Positions 38,201 to 46,607 of a DNA stretch of 64,000 nt are shown here, piece after piece. The translations under genes and the position numbers were made by a program. Within the stretch, counting starts at the first letter, position 1. Every line of letters begins with the position of its first letter. This DNA is from Kriegella sp965368185. Its GTDB lineage: Bacteria > Bacteroidota > Bacteroidia > Flavobacteriales > Flavobacteriaceae. The stretch lies in NCBI GenBank assembly GCA_965368185.1, contig CBDULZ010000012.1, positions 1-64,000 of the forward strand. The letters run 5' to 3'. The notes beneath the pieces are model-generated. The model was given only the letters and a program-made list of their open reading frames with translations, was not told where the DNA came from and did not search any database.

Positions 38201-39353
38201 ATATCACCTTGGCTTCGTTTCTGTTAAAAACCAGTTCAATGTCCTGGAATTCATAGTCCTCGCCTAAGACCACCCTATTCCAATCTTCTTGGCGGATTGT
38301 GATTAAAAAGTTGACGTTTTCTTTATTTGAAAGCTCTCTTAAAATGCTGTTCCAATTGTTGTTTTGAGGTTCTACATCAATATAGACAGTAATGGGGAAG
38401 TTTAACCCTTTACTCATTGCCTCAAGAGTATTCAAAGTCTGATAAACCTCGTTTTCGTTCTTGGAAAGTCTAAGCTCGTATACAGCATTTGATTCTAAAT
38501 AATCATGTATGTATCTATAGGCTAATGTACTTTTTCCTTGACCTGAAGCTCCGTGTATAAAAACAATATTACTCCTATGAAATGCAATTTTTATCAAGTC
38601 CAATTGTTCTTCCCGAACTACATCCAAATCAGCAAGAATATGCTCATATTTAGCAGAAATCCCATAGTAAAATGTCTTCTTCAGAGTTTGGACATCTTCA
38701 TCTAAAAGATTTTTTAGGGTAATTGGATGTATGGATTTACCAAATTGATTTTGAAAAGATTTTTGTTCACTTATAAATTGGCCAATTCTATTTAGATTAC
38801 TTACAAAATCCTTACCCAGGATATCCCTTTGATTTTCGCCAGAACGGTAAATCCAAAATAATAAAAGTTCTAAAGCAATACTAGGGTCGGTAAAAACATT
38901 GAACTCTTTTAAACGTTGTAAAACCTGAGAGGTTAAATGCTCTTCATTTACTAATTCTGGTAGTTGATAGGTATCAAGTATTCTCTTGATAGTTTCATCC
39001 TTAAATCTCTTCTTCTTTAATTTTTTTGCAAGAATTTTATCATTCTTCAATTCTTCACTTACGCTTCCGAAGGAGACAATCTTAATTTTTACGCCATTAC
39101 TCTTAGCCGATAACTTAGATGCTCGTTTGAAAAACGAATCACTCGCTGTAAACAAATCAGAAAAACTTAAGTTTCCGCTTTTATTTTTTATTTGGACAGA
39201 CTCCACATATTCTCTTTGGTTGTCTAGTATGTCAATATCTTCATACCCCCCTTCGATTCGAAAAACGTAGCCCTTATCATAGTCGACAAGTATTCTGTAT
39301 AGTGAGTATAGAAATTGTGTCCTGTATCCTTTTAATGCCGAAGTAGCTCCCAT
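35211..39353 (-). CDS. Nuclease-STAND NTPase defence protein
   Basis: A 1380-residue protein. Residues 1-100 match the DUF4297/Cap4-type PD-(D/E)xK nuclease: GYRTQFLYSLYRIL, acidic E34..E38-D39..D41 and the Q54-I-K56 motif (VQIKNK). A P-loop NTPase follows: Walker A GASGQGKST (268-276), Walker B ITVYIDVEP (321-329) and sensor-like ITIRQEDWNRV (about 351). The remaining 1000 residues are alpha-helical and could be the target-recognition region of a STAND protein. This is the layout of Avs-type antiphage sensors: ligand binding would oligomerise the protein and unleash DNA cleavage. It lies 134 bases downstream of the ABC ATPase gene on the same strand and may have its own promoter. The target is unknown. 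Confidence 0.78.
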   Translation of the reverse strand: MGATSALKGYRTQFLYSLYRILVDYDKGYVFRIEGGYEDIDILDNQREYVESVQIKNKSGNLSFSDLFTASDSFFKRASKLSAKSNGVKIKIVSFGSVSEELKNDKILAKKLKKKRFKDETIKRILDTYQLPELVNEEHLTSQVLQRLKEFNVFTDPSIALELLLFWIYRSGENQRDILGKDFVSNLNRIGQFISEQKSFQNQFGKSIHPITLKNLLDEDVQTLKKTFYYGISAKYEHILADLDVVREEQLDLIKIAFHRSNIVFIHGASGQGKSTLAYRYIHDYLESNAVYELRLSKNENEVYQTLNTLEAMSKGLNFPITVYIDVEPQNNNWNSILRELSNKENVNFLITIRQEDWNRVVLGEDYEFQDIELVFNRNEAKVIYDSLSSYRTDLKFTDFEDSWLEFGMGEMLLEYVYLINEGDTLRIRLDNQVRRLEKEKKVDELKILKYVCIADTYGAKLDYLELLKFLKIDRTLSNSYVQLLEKEYLLKYSRNKKFLTGLHPIRSKLLYDILIENNDFDDKNQYISNLLNIIDEDDLHKFLLNSYMNGYAVEDSIQWLSIIDFKSWAGFLNSFNSLLWKGAHDYTLITNQEVFEDAYTLLKGAWWIFVFVDFTEMLTSKSQLDLLDILHKNHEGPNKRKAQIERLTARLTPKDEVFKYCNSWLQNYSQIDITPTEVDDYKNLGELLFWLGHLKLQTTIPLKENDLLEFFERGTVDIEIKSLFLLGLKSYNYFIDKVELKIKIEEIFIANFRKLFNIPFFTDNGKEISSKFFFDLTTAYHDNKLENKQFSDGGIIDVDFENLIDSSNIFHESTTRILNMLRQAFPDRNKFQINGIGYNPTGMVSDHDPTSKNISIENLPLHFLTGLNRLIINFVDYQYRTENWEEYIEKILDDRRIHYNALLEFRKGIVMYFKNENNGLKFLIENESLIKQPLSEVENQKLPKSVADKWCYLGDDIKKKEDYKNVKVAYSAFKYRNFTSIKRDFFTSISNYINRSYEEISNSLKRLNGKGAEIENENLRNLTEVILSDSFKNQVAFQEELADKFEKYYDSKELLTLAEKEKNLLLTHITIWKAFLYSPHRYQPSILKSARLRFEKTILDLRKRILKETRNHFSGSNLYGELITDTDNKNLIFLLNVTIENSMDAVWSFVDLILTIFGSTHHSSLKNLILSLKFETVTLVQLVDGKPIHDKFFEVSTSKLSYIQTKVNEGYEFTSLFEIFNIPKDTNKEFLREKDIFFWNDIIPEIKLYEECYQTIATLQYLDTHLEQIKLSFENVDEIGNGIVQNYFSNIQKGVLTDVGREIELRIDKLSDHLINNADNESKFDFEELKSICKDINKLTNVDMAQFSLSDVLSKVPEIEKLYMIFVQDKIDEFKDLLP

Positions 39354-39487
39354 ATTTTATTAATATACGCTTTGGATAAAAGTATAAGAAAGAGCTCTAA
39401 TTTTACAAGACTGCTCTTAAAATACAAAAAACAGGTACAAGTACATTTATAGTCATTCCCAAGTGAACTTATAATCACGACAATGCT

Positions 39488-42400
39488 TCAGGCCTTTGAG
39501 TATAGAGGTTCATTACCCAATTGGGTTGATTTTAACTTTCCAAAACTTTCGAGTTCCAAAAACTTTGACTTAAAAAGTTTAGAAGGAATTTTCATTTTTA
39601 AAAGATTGTGAAAATTCTCATCGTGTGTAGAGAGAATGATTTGCTTTTTATTATTTACAACAATACTTCTCAATAAGTCTATGGTAGAAAGTACATTTAT
39701 GCTATCCATAGATTGAATTGGGTCATCGATAAATATACAGTCATAAGTTTTTGAATTAAGTGCAGAAGCCAGAAAGATGCTAAGACTCAAAATATTTATC
39801 TGGGCTGAACTGAAATATAAATTCGGGATAAGACTATTTTCATCATTCTCTTCTGTCCCACCTTTCACGTAAACATCGAGACTTGGGCTATCACCACTAA
39901 AAGTTGCGATAAACTTAACATTTTTGAACGTTGGGTGAGGGTCAATCTTCCCGTAAATTTCATTGATTAAATCTTCGTAAAAGAAGTCCTTAATTCTTTG
40001 GTCCAAATGATTTTTGGTTTTCTCAATTTCAGCATTTAGAGATTTGCGCACATTATCGTGCAAAAATTTCAGTTCCTTTTGTGTATTGGCCAAATCTAAT
40101 TTTGCCTGCTCGGATTGTAAATATGGCAGAATGTTTTCAGAGTAGCCTTTAAGTTTATTTACCTCGATTACGTATTGCTCGTGCTGGCTTATCTTTTCTT
40201 TTGTTTCAGTTTCCTGGGTTTTTAGGGAACTATTGAGCGTTTCATTCGTTAGGCTACTTGTTTTTATTAGAAGATTATCTTCAAGATGGTTTTGATAAGC
40301 CCCAACACGGGATTCCAAATCCTGAAGTTTTTTCTCTACTTCATTTAAATTTTCCTTGAGTTGTTCTTCGTTAAGTTTTTTGAGTTTTTCATCGAGCGTT
40401 TTTATCTCTTTTTTTAGAGTTGAAAGAGCTTCATCTAACTCTTTGGATTCATCCTTGGTTTTTTGGATCTTGGCACTAACAAAATCAATTATTTGTTCTT
40501 CACCCTGGTCGTTGATATCCAACCACTGGGCAACTTCATTATAATCTTTATCATTTGCTAAATCATTGATTTCGGAATTCAATAGTTCTATCTTCTCTGA
40601 AAGTTCAATCTTCTCAGATTCTAATTTTTGATGTGCTTCTTTGGTTTTTTTGATTTGTTCTTCACCAGATGCTTTGGAAGTCTGTACAACCTCTATTTCT
40701 GCTTTAAGCTTTTTCTGGTAGGCATCTATGGATTCATCTTGAAAATTTGATTTTAAGTCGAGAAGCCTCTCATTTTCTGCATTTAGATGCTTTGTTAGCT
40801 CATCGAGAACACGTTCTTCACTTTCCTTTGTTTCTTCAGCACGTTTTAGTCGATTTTGTAAATCGGCCAACTTATTTACGTAAAACTGCTTGATGTTTTC
40901 GTATAGCTTATCTGCTGTACCTACATTTTCATTTATTTCCGATTGTTTTTTTGAGCGCTCATCCAGTAAGGTTTTTATAGAGGTAGAAAGCGCATTGTTG
41001 TTTAATATTCTATCTGCCAGAGCTTGATAATTATCATAGGTTTGTTCGCAGAGCGGGCAAGTGTCGGTTTCCTGCTGGTTCACAATGGCAAGACCAGAAG
41101 CAATAAACTCATTAAGGGATTTATTGAGTGATTCTTGCGAATCGATGTTCTCTTGTATTGACTCTAACTCTTTCTTAAACCCCAACCTTAGTGCTTCCAA
41201 AGTTTCAAGCTGTTTCAGGTTCTTTATCTGTTCTTGATTCTTACCAAGGCTTGTTTCCGAATATTGACCCAAATCAAATTCTTGGATAACCTTTTCAAGT
41301 TCATCAATCTCTTCCTCAAGCTTAGAATATGCAGTTTGCGATTTAGAAACTTTTTTGTGCTGAGGCTCAATTTTTTCTTTTAAAGACTTAATTGAAGTTA
41401 CAAGCGACTCAAGGTTGTTTTTAAGTTCAGGGATTTTGGCTAATTGCTCATTGATTTTCAAACGCTGCCTTTCAAACCTCTTGTTGGCACTTTCAGCCTC
41501 TATGACCTTCCTATTGCTCTCTTCAATATAGGTTTGAAGTTTCTTTAATTTTTCCTGATGTTGGTTTTTGACCTCATTTTTCGACGTGATTTTTGAAAGT
41601 GTATCGTTATAAGCGGGAATCAAATTCTGGATAACTTCAAGTGCTTTTAACCGTGTCAAAATTTCAGCCTTTGATTTTTCCTTTTGCTTTATTTCATTAG
41701 CGGTAGCTTCGAGTTTTTTGAAATCCAGCAGATTTTCATTTATTACAATTTGTTGCTTAACCGTATTTGCCAAGTTCTCTATAGCTTCAAAGTACTGCTT
41801 ACGAGAAAGGAAATCGGTATCGCCATTCTGTGCCAATCGAATGTGCGACAGTAATTTTTTTAATTTTTTAAACTCGGTATCGTCTGTAATTCTATCCGTT
41901 AGAGCATCCCGAAAATCTGTTACTTGCTTTTTGGTAGTCGTAATCTCAATTACATCAAGTCTTTCATTGAACTCAAAATTGTTGATAACAGCTATTTGGT
42001 TATTAACGGTAGCCAACAAGTCTTTATCAGAGGTTTCCGTAATCCTGCCCTTAAATTCTTTTATGTCTTTTTCAAGAACATCAATCTTTTTATTATTAGC
42101 ACCCGAAAGTGCAATGACATTTTGGTAGTACAAATCGACCTCGCTGAGGCCTGGATTACTTTCCATAAATTTTTTATAGCGAATCTGTCCGTCAGCCTCT
42201 TTTAAAAATCTTGCAATCCATTCTTGCGAAAGAATTACTCTTGCAAAATTCTTATCATCCTTACTATTAGAGCTGGCATCGTTTGCACGTTGTTTAGCGA
42301 CTTTAAGGCGGTTTTCTTTGTAAACATTATTCTCTGAGTCAAGGATTTTTACCCAAGTCTCATTCGTGGAATTCCGGTTTTTAAAAAGTGATATTTGCCC

Positions 42401-42643
42401 AGACGTAAGACGTCGCATTGTCCTAAGCGATTTCTCGGTATTTTTTGTGACCCAGAATCGCCCCACATAATCTGTCACAGCCCACTCAACGGCATCATAA
42501 AACGATGTTTTGCCAAAACCATTGGGTGCAAAAAGCGAAACAAAATCCGCAGTTTCACCATCTTCGGTCACAAAATTAAAGTTGGCATCTTCTGGACGGT
42601 CATAAATCCTAAAACCTGATATTTCTACTGAATTGAATTTCAT
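39488..42643 (-). CDS. SMC/Rad50-like ABC ATPase of an ABC-three-component system
   Basis: A 1051-residue coiled-coil ABC ATPase. The N-terminal head has FAPNGFGKTSFYDAVEWA (Walker A about 39-47). Two long coiled-coil arms run from about 170 to 900, with a Zn-hook-like CPLC at about 528-531. The C-terminal head has signature SSAQINILSLSI (about 941), Walker B CIFIDDPIQSMD (about 969) and H-loop STHDE (about 1003). Such ATPases sense altered DNA or nucleoprotein. It overlaps the middle-component gene by 4 bases, and the gene order fits ABC-3C conflict systems. The ATPase would license the protease and MBL effectors encoded upstream; that role is inference. Confidence 0.85.
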   Translation of the reverse strand: MKFNSVEISGFRIYDRPEDANFNFVTEDGETADFVSLFAPNGFGKTSFYDAVEWAVTDYVGRFWVTKNTEKSLRTMRRLTSGQISLFKNRNSTNETWVKILDSENNVYKENRLKVAKQRANDASSNSKDDKNFARVILSQEWIARFLKEADGQIRYKKFMESNPGLSEVDLYYQNVIALSGANNKKIDVLEKDIKEFKGRITETSDKDLLATVNNQIAVINNFEFNERLDVIEITTTKKQVTDFRDALTDRITDDTEFKKLKKLLSHIRLAQNGDTDFLSRKQYFEAIENLANTVKQQIVINENLLDFKKLEATANEIKQKEKSKAEILTRLKALEVIQNLIPAYNDTLSKITSKNEVKNQHQEKLKKLQTYIEESNRKVIEAESANKRFERQRLKINEQLAKIPELKNNLESLVTSIKSLKEKIEPQHKKVSKSQTAYSKLEEEIDELEKVIQEFDLGQYSETSLGKNQEQIKNLKQLETLEALRLGFKKELESIQENIDSQESLNKSLNEFIASGLAIVNQQETDTCPLCEQTYDNYQALADRILNNNALSTSIKTLLDERSKKQSEINENVGTADKLYENIKQFYVNKLADLQNRLKRAEETKESEERVLDELTKHLNAENERLLDLKSNFQDESIDAYQKKLKAEIEVVQTSKASGEEQIKKTKEAHQKLESEKIELSEKIELLNSEINDLANDKDYNEVAQWLDINDQGEEQIIDFVSAKIQKTKDESKELDEALSTLKKEIKTLDEKLKKLNEEQLKENLNEVEKKLQDLESRVGAYQNHLEDNLLIKTSSLTNETLNSSLKTQETETKEKISQHEQYVIEVNKLKGYSENILPYLQSEQAKLDLANTQKELKFLHDNVRKSLNAEIEKTKNHLDQRIKDFFYEDLINEIYGKIDPHPTFKNVKFIATFSGDSPSLDVYVKGGTEENDENSLIPNLYFSSAQINILSLSIFLASALNSKTYDCIFIDDPIQSMDSINVLSTIDLLRSIVVNNKKQIILSTHDENFHNLLKMKIPSKLFKSKFLELESFGKLKSTQLGNEPLYSKA

Positions 42644-43176
42644 TCTTCTTCCTCTCTAAATTTAGTGATTAACTCATCATACGCAAGATTTAATTGTTCT
42701 GGCAAAATGTTCTTTTTCTTAATTCTTTTATCTTTCAAGACATCGTAAATTATGGGGTCGTATAAGAAATCAACGGACTCACTTCTAATTACATCAGCTT
42801 CTAAGGTCAGCTCATTGTTGACGTGTTTCTTAATTAGAGCTTCTTGTGACAGAGAGGCATCTTCAACAATTTTTCGGCTGGAAAAGGTGTTGTTCTCTAT
42901 GGTATATTTTAAATCAATATCTTCAATAGCTTGCGACGTTAAAAAGAACAGATAGATATTCCATTTTTCAAAACTTGTTTCAAGATGATTTTGATAATTC
43001 AATGCTATATTATTTGTTATAGCTTTCCAGTTTTCTAACAAGAATTTTTCATCGGGTATTTTAAGAAAAATACAATGGGTTATACCCTTCTCTAATTCCA
43101 CAGTAGTAACTTCAACTGTGGTCTCAGAAAAATCATTTTTGAATATTTCCCTTATATCACGGTAAGAGTCTTTCAT
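42640..43176 (-). CDS. ABC-three-component system middle component (putative)
   Basis: A 178-residue protein with no catalytic motif. It has an alpha/beta N-terminal half (THCIFLKIPDEKFLLENWKAI, WNIYLFFLTSQ), the segment YTIENNTFSSRKIVED and a charged helical C-terminus ending in an acidic run. Its size, its position between effector and ATPase genes, and the IENN..RKIV motif fit the small middle components of ABC-3C systems, thought to bridge the ATPase and the effector. It overlaps the protease gene by 20 bases and the ATPase gene by 4, implying tight translational coupling. Confidence 0.7.
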   Translation of the reverse strand: MKDSYRDIREIFKNDFSETTVEVTTVELEKGITHCIFLKIPDEKFLLENWKAITNNIALNYQNHLETSFEKWNIYLFFLTSQAIEDIDLKYTIENNTFSSRKIVEDASLSQEALIKKHVNNELTLEADVIRSESVDFLYDPIIYDVLKDKRIKKKNILPEQLNLAYDELITKFREEEE

Positions 43177-44557
43177 ATAATTCTTTTAATAAAGGATAAC
43201 ACTCTACTGGTTTCATATCAACAAATTTTTCATCAAGGTCCAGTGCTGCATCTTCCTTAAATGTTGCTATATTGGTATATTTAAAACGGTCAAATGGAAA
43301 ATCAAGTGTTTCAGCAATATTTATAGCGTCAGAAGCAAAAGCTTCGTTTTGTACTTTCGCAAATTCTCTGCGTGCTGATGATATGTTTGGCACTATATCA
43401 CACAAATCGAGTACACCCTTGGTAACCGCACTCTGCCTTTTTTGATTTGAAGCAAAAATCACAAGTCCACCATCAGCTAAATCAGTATAATCAACTTTCC
43501 ATAGGTCTTGTAAATGCTCATCCAAAAAATCCTTATCGGTATTGGAATAAAAAAACCTGATGTTTTGGGTAAGTGCATCTAAGTCTTCGGCATTATGTAG
43601 TTTATCTTTAGCGATATTCAAAATCACCAACAGCTCTAACCAAAAAGTCCATACTTTTTTGCGACGAAGCTCAACATTGTCTTTACAATTAACCAAAAGA
43701 CGTTCGTCACCCATAAAGCTCTTAAGACCCAAAGGTGTTAAATCACTTTGTCGAATTAGTTCAGCTTTTGCCGTGAGAAGGTCTGAAAGTGCAGCTTCTT
43801 CCTTGTGTATTGGTGCTGAGCCCATTTGAAAAGTGTCGCCAATAAGTGAAACAAATGATTTGAGAAAAACCGGCAGCAACTCTACCAGTTTTCCAGCAGC
43901 ATTATAAATTTCAACTATATCTTCATAGTATCTTATAGGAACAAATCCGATTTCACCTAAAGATAAATCAACATTAGTGGCCATCCTACTTTGTATTCCT
44001 GTTATAAAAACATTTGATTTGCCATCAACAGCCATAATACCACCACCTGAACAGCCTTGGATTTCATCTCTTGTTAAATTATGGTTACTTAACTCAGCAA
44101 CATCAAAAAAATCACCAGATTGTTTAAATCTTGTAACTGCAAATGTTGCAACGGTATTACCTAATGTATCTTGGTGACTTAGTCTTCCTGGAAATCCGCT
44201 TAGGTAGAATTCGTTTTGTGGGCACTTTTTTCTGATATGAATATTATCAAAACCTGCACGATATGTTATTTTCAAAATTGCCGCATCAGAATTCTGATGA
44301 GGAAAGAAATTTTCTTCAAAGCAAATAGTGAATGTTTCCGAATGAACATTCCACTTATTGCCATCAAAATCCAAAAAAGTTAACGGTATTTCTGCACCAT
44401 CACTTAAATATTCTAATTCATCAGTCTCTTCGTTTTTATTTTGAAAAAGGTGCTTTGCGGTTAATATATAAGTGTATTCGTCATCCATAGGCTGAAACAC
44501 GCACCCACTTCCAGAACCTACCTTTACAGTATGTTTTTTTAAATCATTGATGCTCAT
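43157..44557 (-). CDS. Trypsin-like serine protease with ABC-3C-type C-terminal domain
   Basis: A 466-residue cytoplasmic protein (no signal peptide). Residues 1-215 form a trypsin-like protease with an intact triad: His36 in LTAKHLF, Asp91 in NSDAAIL and Ser170 in QGCSGGGIM. The C-terminal half (about 225-466) is helical and resembles the conserved C-terminal domain that plugs effectors into ABC-three-component systems. It is expected to cut cell or phage proteins once the ATPase signals invasion. Its stop lies 1 base from the MBL gene end on one side and overlaps the middle component on the other. Effector role inferred from architecture. Confidence 0.82.
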   Translation of the reverse strand: MSINDLKKHTVKVGSGSGCVFQPMDDEYTYILTAKHLFQNKNEETDELEYLSDGAEIPLTFLDFDGNKWNVHSETFTICFEENFFPHQNSDAAILKITYRAGFDNIHIRKKCPQNEFYLSGFPGRLSHQDTLGNTVATFAVTRFKQSGDFFDVAELSNHNLTRDEIQGCSGGGIMAVDGKSNVFITGIQSRMATNVDLSLGEIGFVPIRYYEDIVEIYNAAGKLVELLPVFLKSFVSLIGDTFQMGSAPIHKEEAALSDLLTAKAELIRQSDLTPLGLKSFMGDERLLVNCKDNVELRRKKVWTFWLELLVILNIAKDKLHNAEDLDALTQNIRFFYSNTDKDFLDEHLQDLWKVDYTDLADGGLVIFASNQKRQSAVTKGVLDLCDIVPNISSARREFAKVQNEAFASDAINIAETLDFPFDRFKYTNIATFKEDAALDLDEKFVDMKPVECYPLLKELYERLLP

Positions 44558-44558
44558 T

Positions 44559-45623
44559 TTAAATTTGAAACTTTGAAATTAGTTTGACTTGTAATTGTGG
44601 GAAGTCCGCTTTATCCTGTTCAGTGAGAAGATTATTGGCCACTGTCTCATAATTGGAATAGATGGTTGCCTTTGGGTTCTTAGATACAATTCTTGCGATG
44701 ACACTTTTATGTGGGTGGCCGTGCCCTGAGCTATTAGTACTGATAATGTAATTTTGGGTATCTACCAGCTCAAACAACTCTTTATTGTTGTTAGCTTTAC
44801 TGCCGTGGTGAGATACTTGCATAAACTCAACCTTTACGGCATTTTCTTTTGAATGGCCAAAATCTTTTAAAGCAGCACATACTTCGCTCGGATGTGAATC
44901 TGCAAGCAGTAAAACCTTCTTATTTCTGTAAGAAATTAATAGAGTAATACTACTGCCGTTTTTCTCACTTCGGTCTTGCCTAAATCGGAAAGATGGATTT
45001 TTTTCTTCAGAAATTATGTCACTTAGATTTTTGTGCCAATCATTTCCTGCTGCGGTATATTTTATATCACCTGTTTTTTCCTGATAATGTTCAAGTAAAT
45101 TCTCTAACTGTTTATGCGTAGGTGTAAGAATATTGACTTTTAAACCGAAACCTTCCCATTCTAATCCAGCTTTAATGATGCCATCACGGTCAAGATTATG
45201 CTTTTCAAGATACTTTTGAAATTCTATTCCTTCATCTACACCAGTAAGGACATTAGACCCATCAGCAAGGAATAAATCTAAATCATCGTTTTTTGGTTTT
45301 TTCAAATACCTTGCAATTGCTTCACCAGAATTGAACCATACTTCTTTAATAAAATCAGGTGCTTTTTTATCCTGCTCAAACCATTTCAGAAATCCTTCAA
45401 TATGGTCGTTATCTATATGGGACAGAATGAGCAAATCAATATTTTCTTTCCTATACTTAATGTCATCTATTACTCTTTTTAAAGGGCCATTTCTTCGTAC
45501 CCTGTCAAAGTAAGTAGCTTCACGACCGCCATCTACAAGAATATTTCTTGGTTGGTCATTCTTATCTAAAAGATTGATATAGATAGCATCCCCATTACTT
45601 GCCTTTAAAAATTTAATTTTCAT
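44559..45623 (-). CDS. MBL-fold metallohydrolase (ComEC/Rec2-like)
   Basis: A 354-residue metallo-beta-lactamase-fold protein. The metal motif LSHIDNDHIEG supplies H69, D71, D73 and H74; later ligands include the aspartate in LLADSHPSE and the histidine in QVSHHGSKANN. It resembles the soluble ComEC/Rec2-type hydrolases that act on nucleic acids. It is the first gene of the defence operon and starts at ATG 45623 (a TTG precedes it by one codon). An MBL protein beside a trypsin-like protease is also the effector pair of type I AVAST (Avs1) systems, which use a STAND sensor in place of the ABC ATPase. Confidence 0.85.
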   Translation of the reverse strand: MKIKFLKASNGDAIYINLLDKNDQPRNILVDGGREATYFDRVRRNGPLKRVIDDIKYRKENIDLLILSHIDNDHIEGFLKWFEQDKKAPDFIKEVWFNSGEAIARYLKKPKNDDLDLFLADGSNVLTGVDEGIEFQKYLEKHNLDRDGIIKAGLEWEGFGLKVNILTPTHKQLENLLEHYQEKTGDIKYTAAGNDWHKNLSDIISEEKNPSFRFRQDRSEKNGSSITLLISYRNKKVLLLADSHPSEVCAALKDFGHSKENAVKVEFMQVSHHGSKANNNKELFELVDTQNYIISTNSSGHGHPHKSVIARIVSKNPKATIYSNYETVANNLLTEQDKADFPQLQVKLISKFQI

Positions 45624-45911
45624 CAATAGAAATCATTTGTATTATACATAGGCATAGGGTTCACAAAACTGTGGACTTAAGATTATCAAAAAAATAAGTG
45701 GGGGAAAACTTAAATTTGATTTTTTAAAAGTAATAAATTTCAATCAAAATTTTAACAAATTTTCACACTTTCAAAAAACGCAAATGAATTTTGGGATTAT
45801 CTATTTCTAAATATTTGCTAAAAGATTTAAGCAAAGCTGTAAAACTTAAAAATGCTCGCATTTGAAATCAATTAAGACTAAATCGTGTTATAAGATGAGG
45901 AATGCAGAAAT

Positions 45912-45933
45912 GTTGTACCTATGTTATACCCAT
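45912..45933 (+). repeat. Tandem 11-mer beside tRNA-Leu
   Basis: GTTGTACCTAT is followed at once by GTTATACCCAT (9 of 11 identical). It has the same period as the repeat before the integrase at 33.7 kb and lies about 60 bases from the 3' end of tRNA-Leu, a common integration target. It may be the arm sites of a lost integrase. Confidence 0.4.
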
Positions 45934-45958
45934 GCCTATTTTCTGTGAGCTTTTGAAA

Positions 45959-45990
45959 TAAAAAAGCCGAAGAGAAATCTTCGGCTTTAA
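45959..45990 (-). terminator. Terminator of tRNA-Leu
   Basis: AAAGCCGAAGA and TCTTCGGCTTT form an 11-bp stem with loop GAAA. On the minus strand a T-run follows, immediately 3' of tRNA-Leu. Confidence 0.88.
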
Positions 45991-45991
45991 G

Positions 45992-46073
45992 TGCGGGCGG
46001 GGAGACTCGAACTCCCACGCCGTGAAGCACTAGATCCTAAGTCTGGCGTGTCTACCAATTCCACCACGCCCGC
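45992..46073 (-). tRNA. tRNA-Leu (anticodon UAG)
   Basis: The minus strand folds as an 82-base class II tRNA. The acceptor GCGGGCG pairs perfectly with CGCCCGC (discriminator A). The anticodon stem CCAGA/TCTAG with one mismatch encloses CTTAGGA (anticodon TAG). There is a long variable arm, and the T-arm is GGGAG-TTCGAGT-CTCCC. CCA is not encoded. The sequence directly upstream (46074-46210) repeats its 5' half in decayed form. Confidence 0.95.
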
Positions 46074-46210
46074 TTTTTCAATATTTTAAGAACTTTTATT
46101 TGGATAAATCCTAAGTCTACCATGTCTACCAATTCCGCACCCGCATATTAATATTTTTATGAACTTTTTCTTGCTTAGCCCCTAAGTCTAATCTGCTCAT
46201 ATAAGCTTCA
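46034..46210 (-). repeat. Decayed tandem copies of the tRNA-Leu 5' half
   Basis: The core CCTAAGTCT recurs at 46036, 46110 and 46181 (spacing 74 and 71). The first is inside tRNA-Leu. The second copy still reads TGTCTACCAATTCC plus CACCCGC, matching the tRNA 5' half with substitutions; the third is weaker. The spacers between copies also align (TTTTTAAGAACTTTT type). The unit thus includes the upstream spacer, pointing to tandem duplication followed by decay. Confidence 0.6.
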
Positions 46211-46607
46211 ATATTAATTATACTGATAAAAAAAATCCGAATAATTTGAAGGGTTAGTGATAATTTTAAGAATCTAGTAATGCACTTTAAATAGGGGGAC
46301 TTGTAATTGAAGAAAAATGCTATGTAAATCTAGATTTTCAAACTTACATACCTAATAAAAGGCAGGAAATATGACCTATAATAATTGATAAGATTGCAAA
46401 CTCTTTACATTAAGCCTTTTCATCATGATTCTTGAATTGTCCTTAAAGTCAATTAAGTAACATTAAAAAAATTTGACTCTTTACAAAATCCACTTATTGT
46501 AAAGAGACTGATTATATTATCGAATCATTTTTAGATATAGCCCAAAATCTTAGCTAGGTAAATTTTTTTAAAATGTTATCTTGTGAAGCCATTTTCTACC
46601 TTTCCTT
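46211..46607. other. AT-rich spacer with no recognised feature
   Basis: About 400 very AT-rich bases between the tRNA-Leu repeats and the mobilisation module. I see no gene or clear hairpin. Confidence 0.4.

Larger units (their letters stand above)
45624..45991. other. Promoter region of the defence operon next to tRNA-Leu
   Basis: No gene. It should carry the minus-strand promoter of the MBL-protease-ABC operon, though no certain TAnnTTTG box was chosen. Near tRNA-Leu it holds the tandem repeat at 45912-45933 and the tRNA terminator. Confidence 0.4.

Noticed and set aside
33573..46073. The island as a simple insertion at tRNA-Leu with flanking direct repeats
   Set aside because: I looked for a copy of the tRNA-Leu 3' end near 33.6 kb and 35.1 kb and found none, so the boundaries stay unproven.
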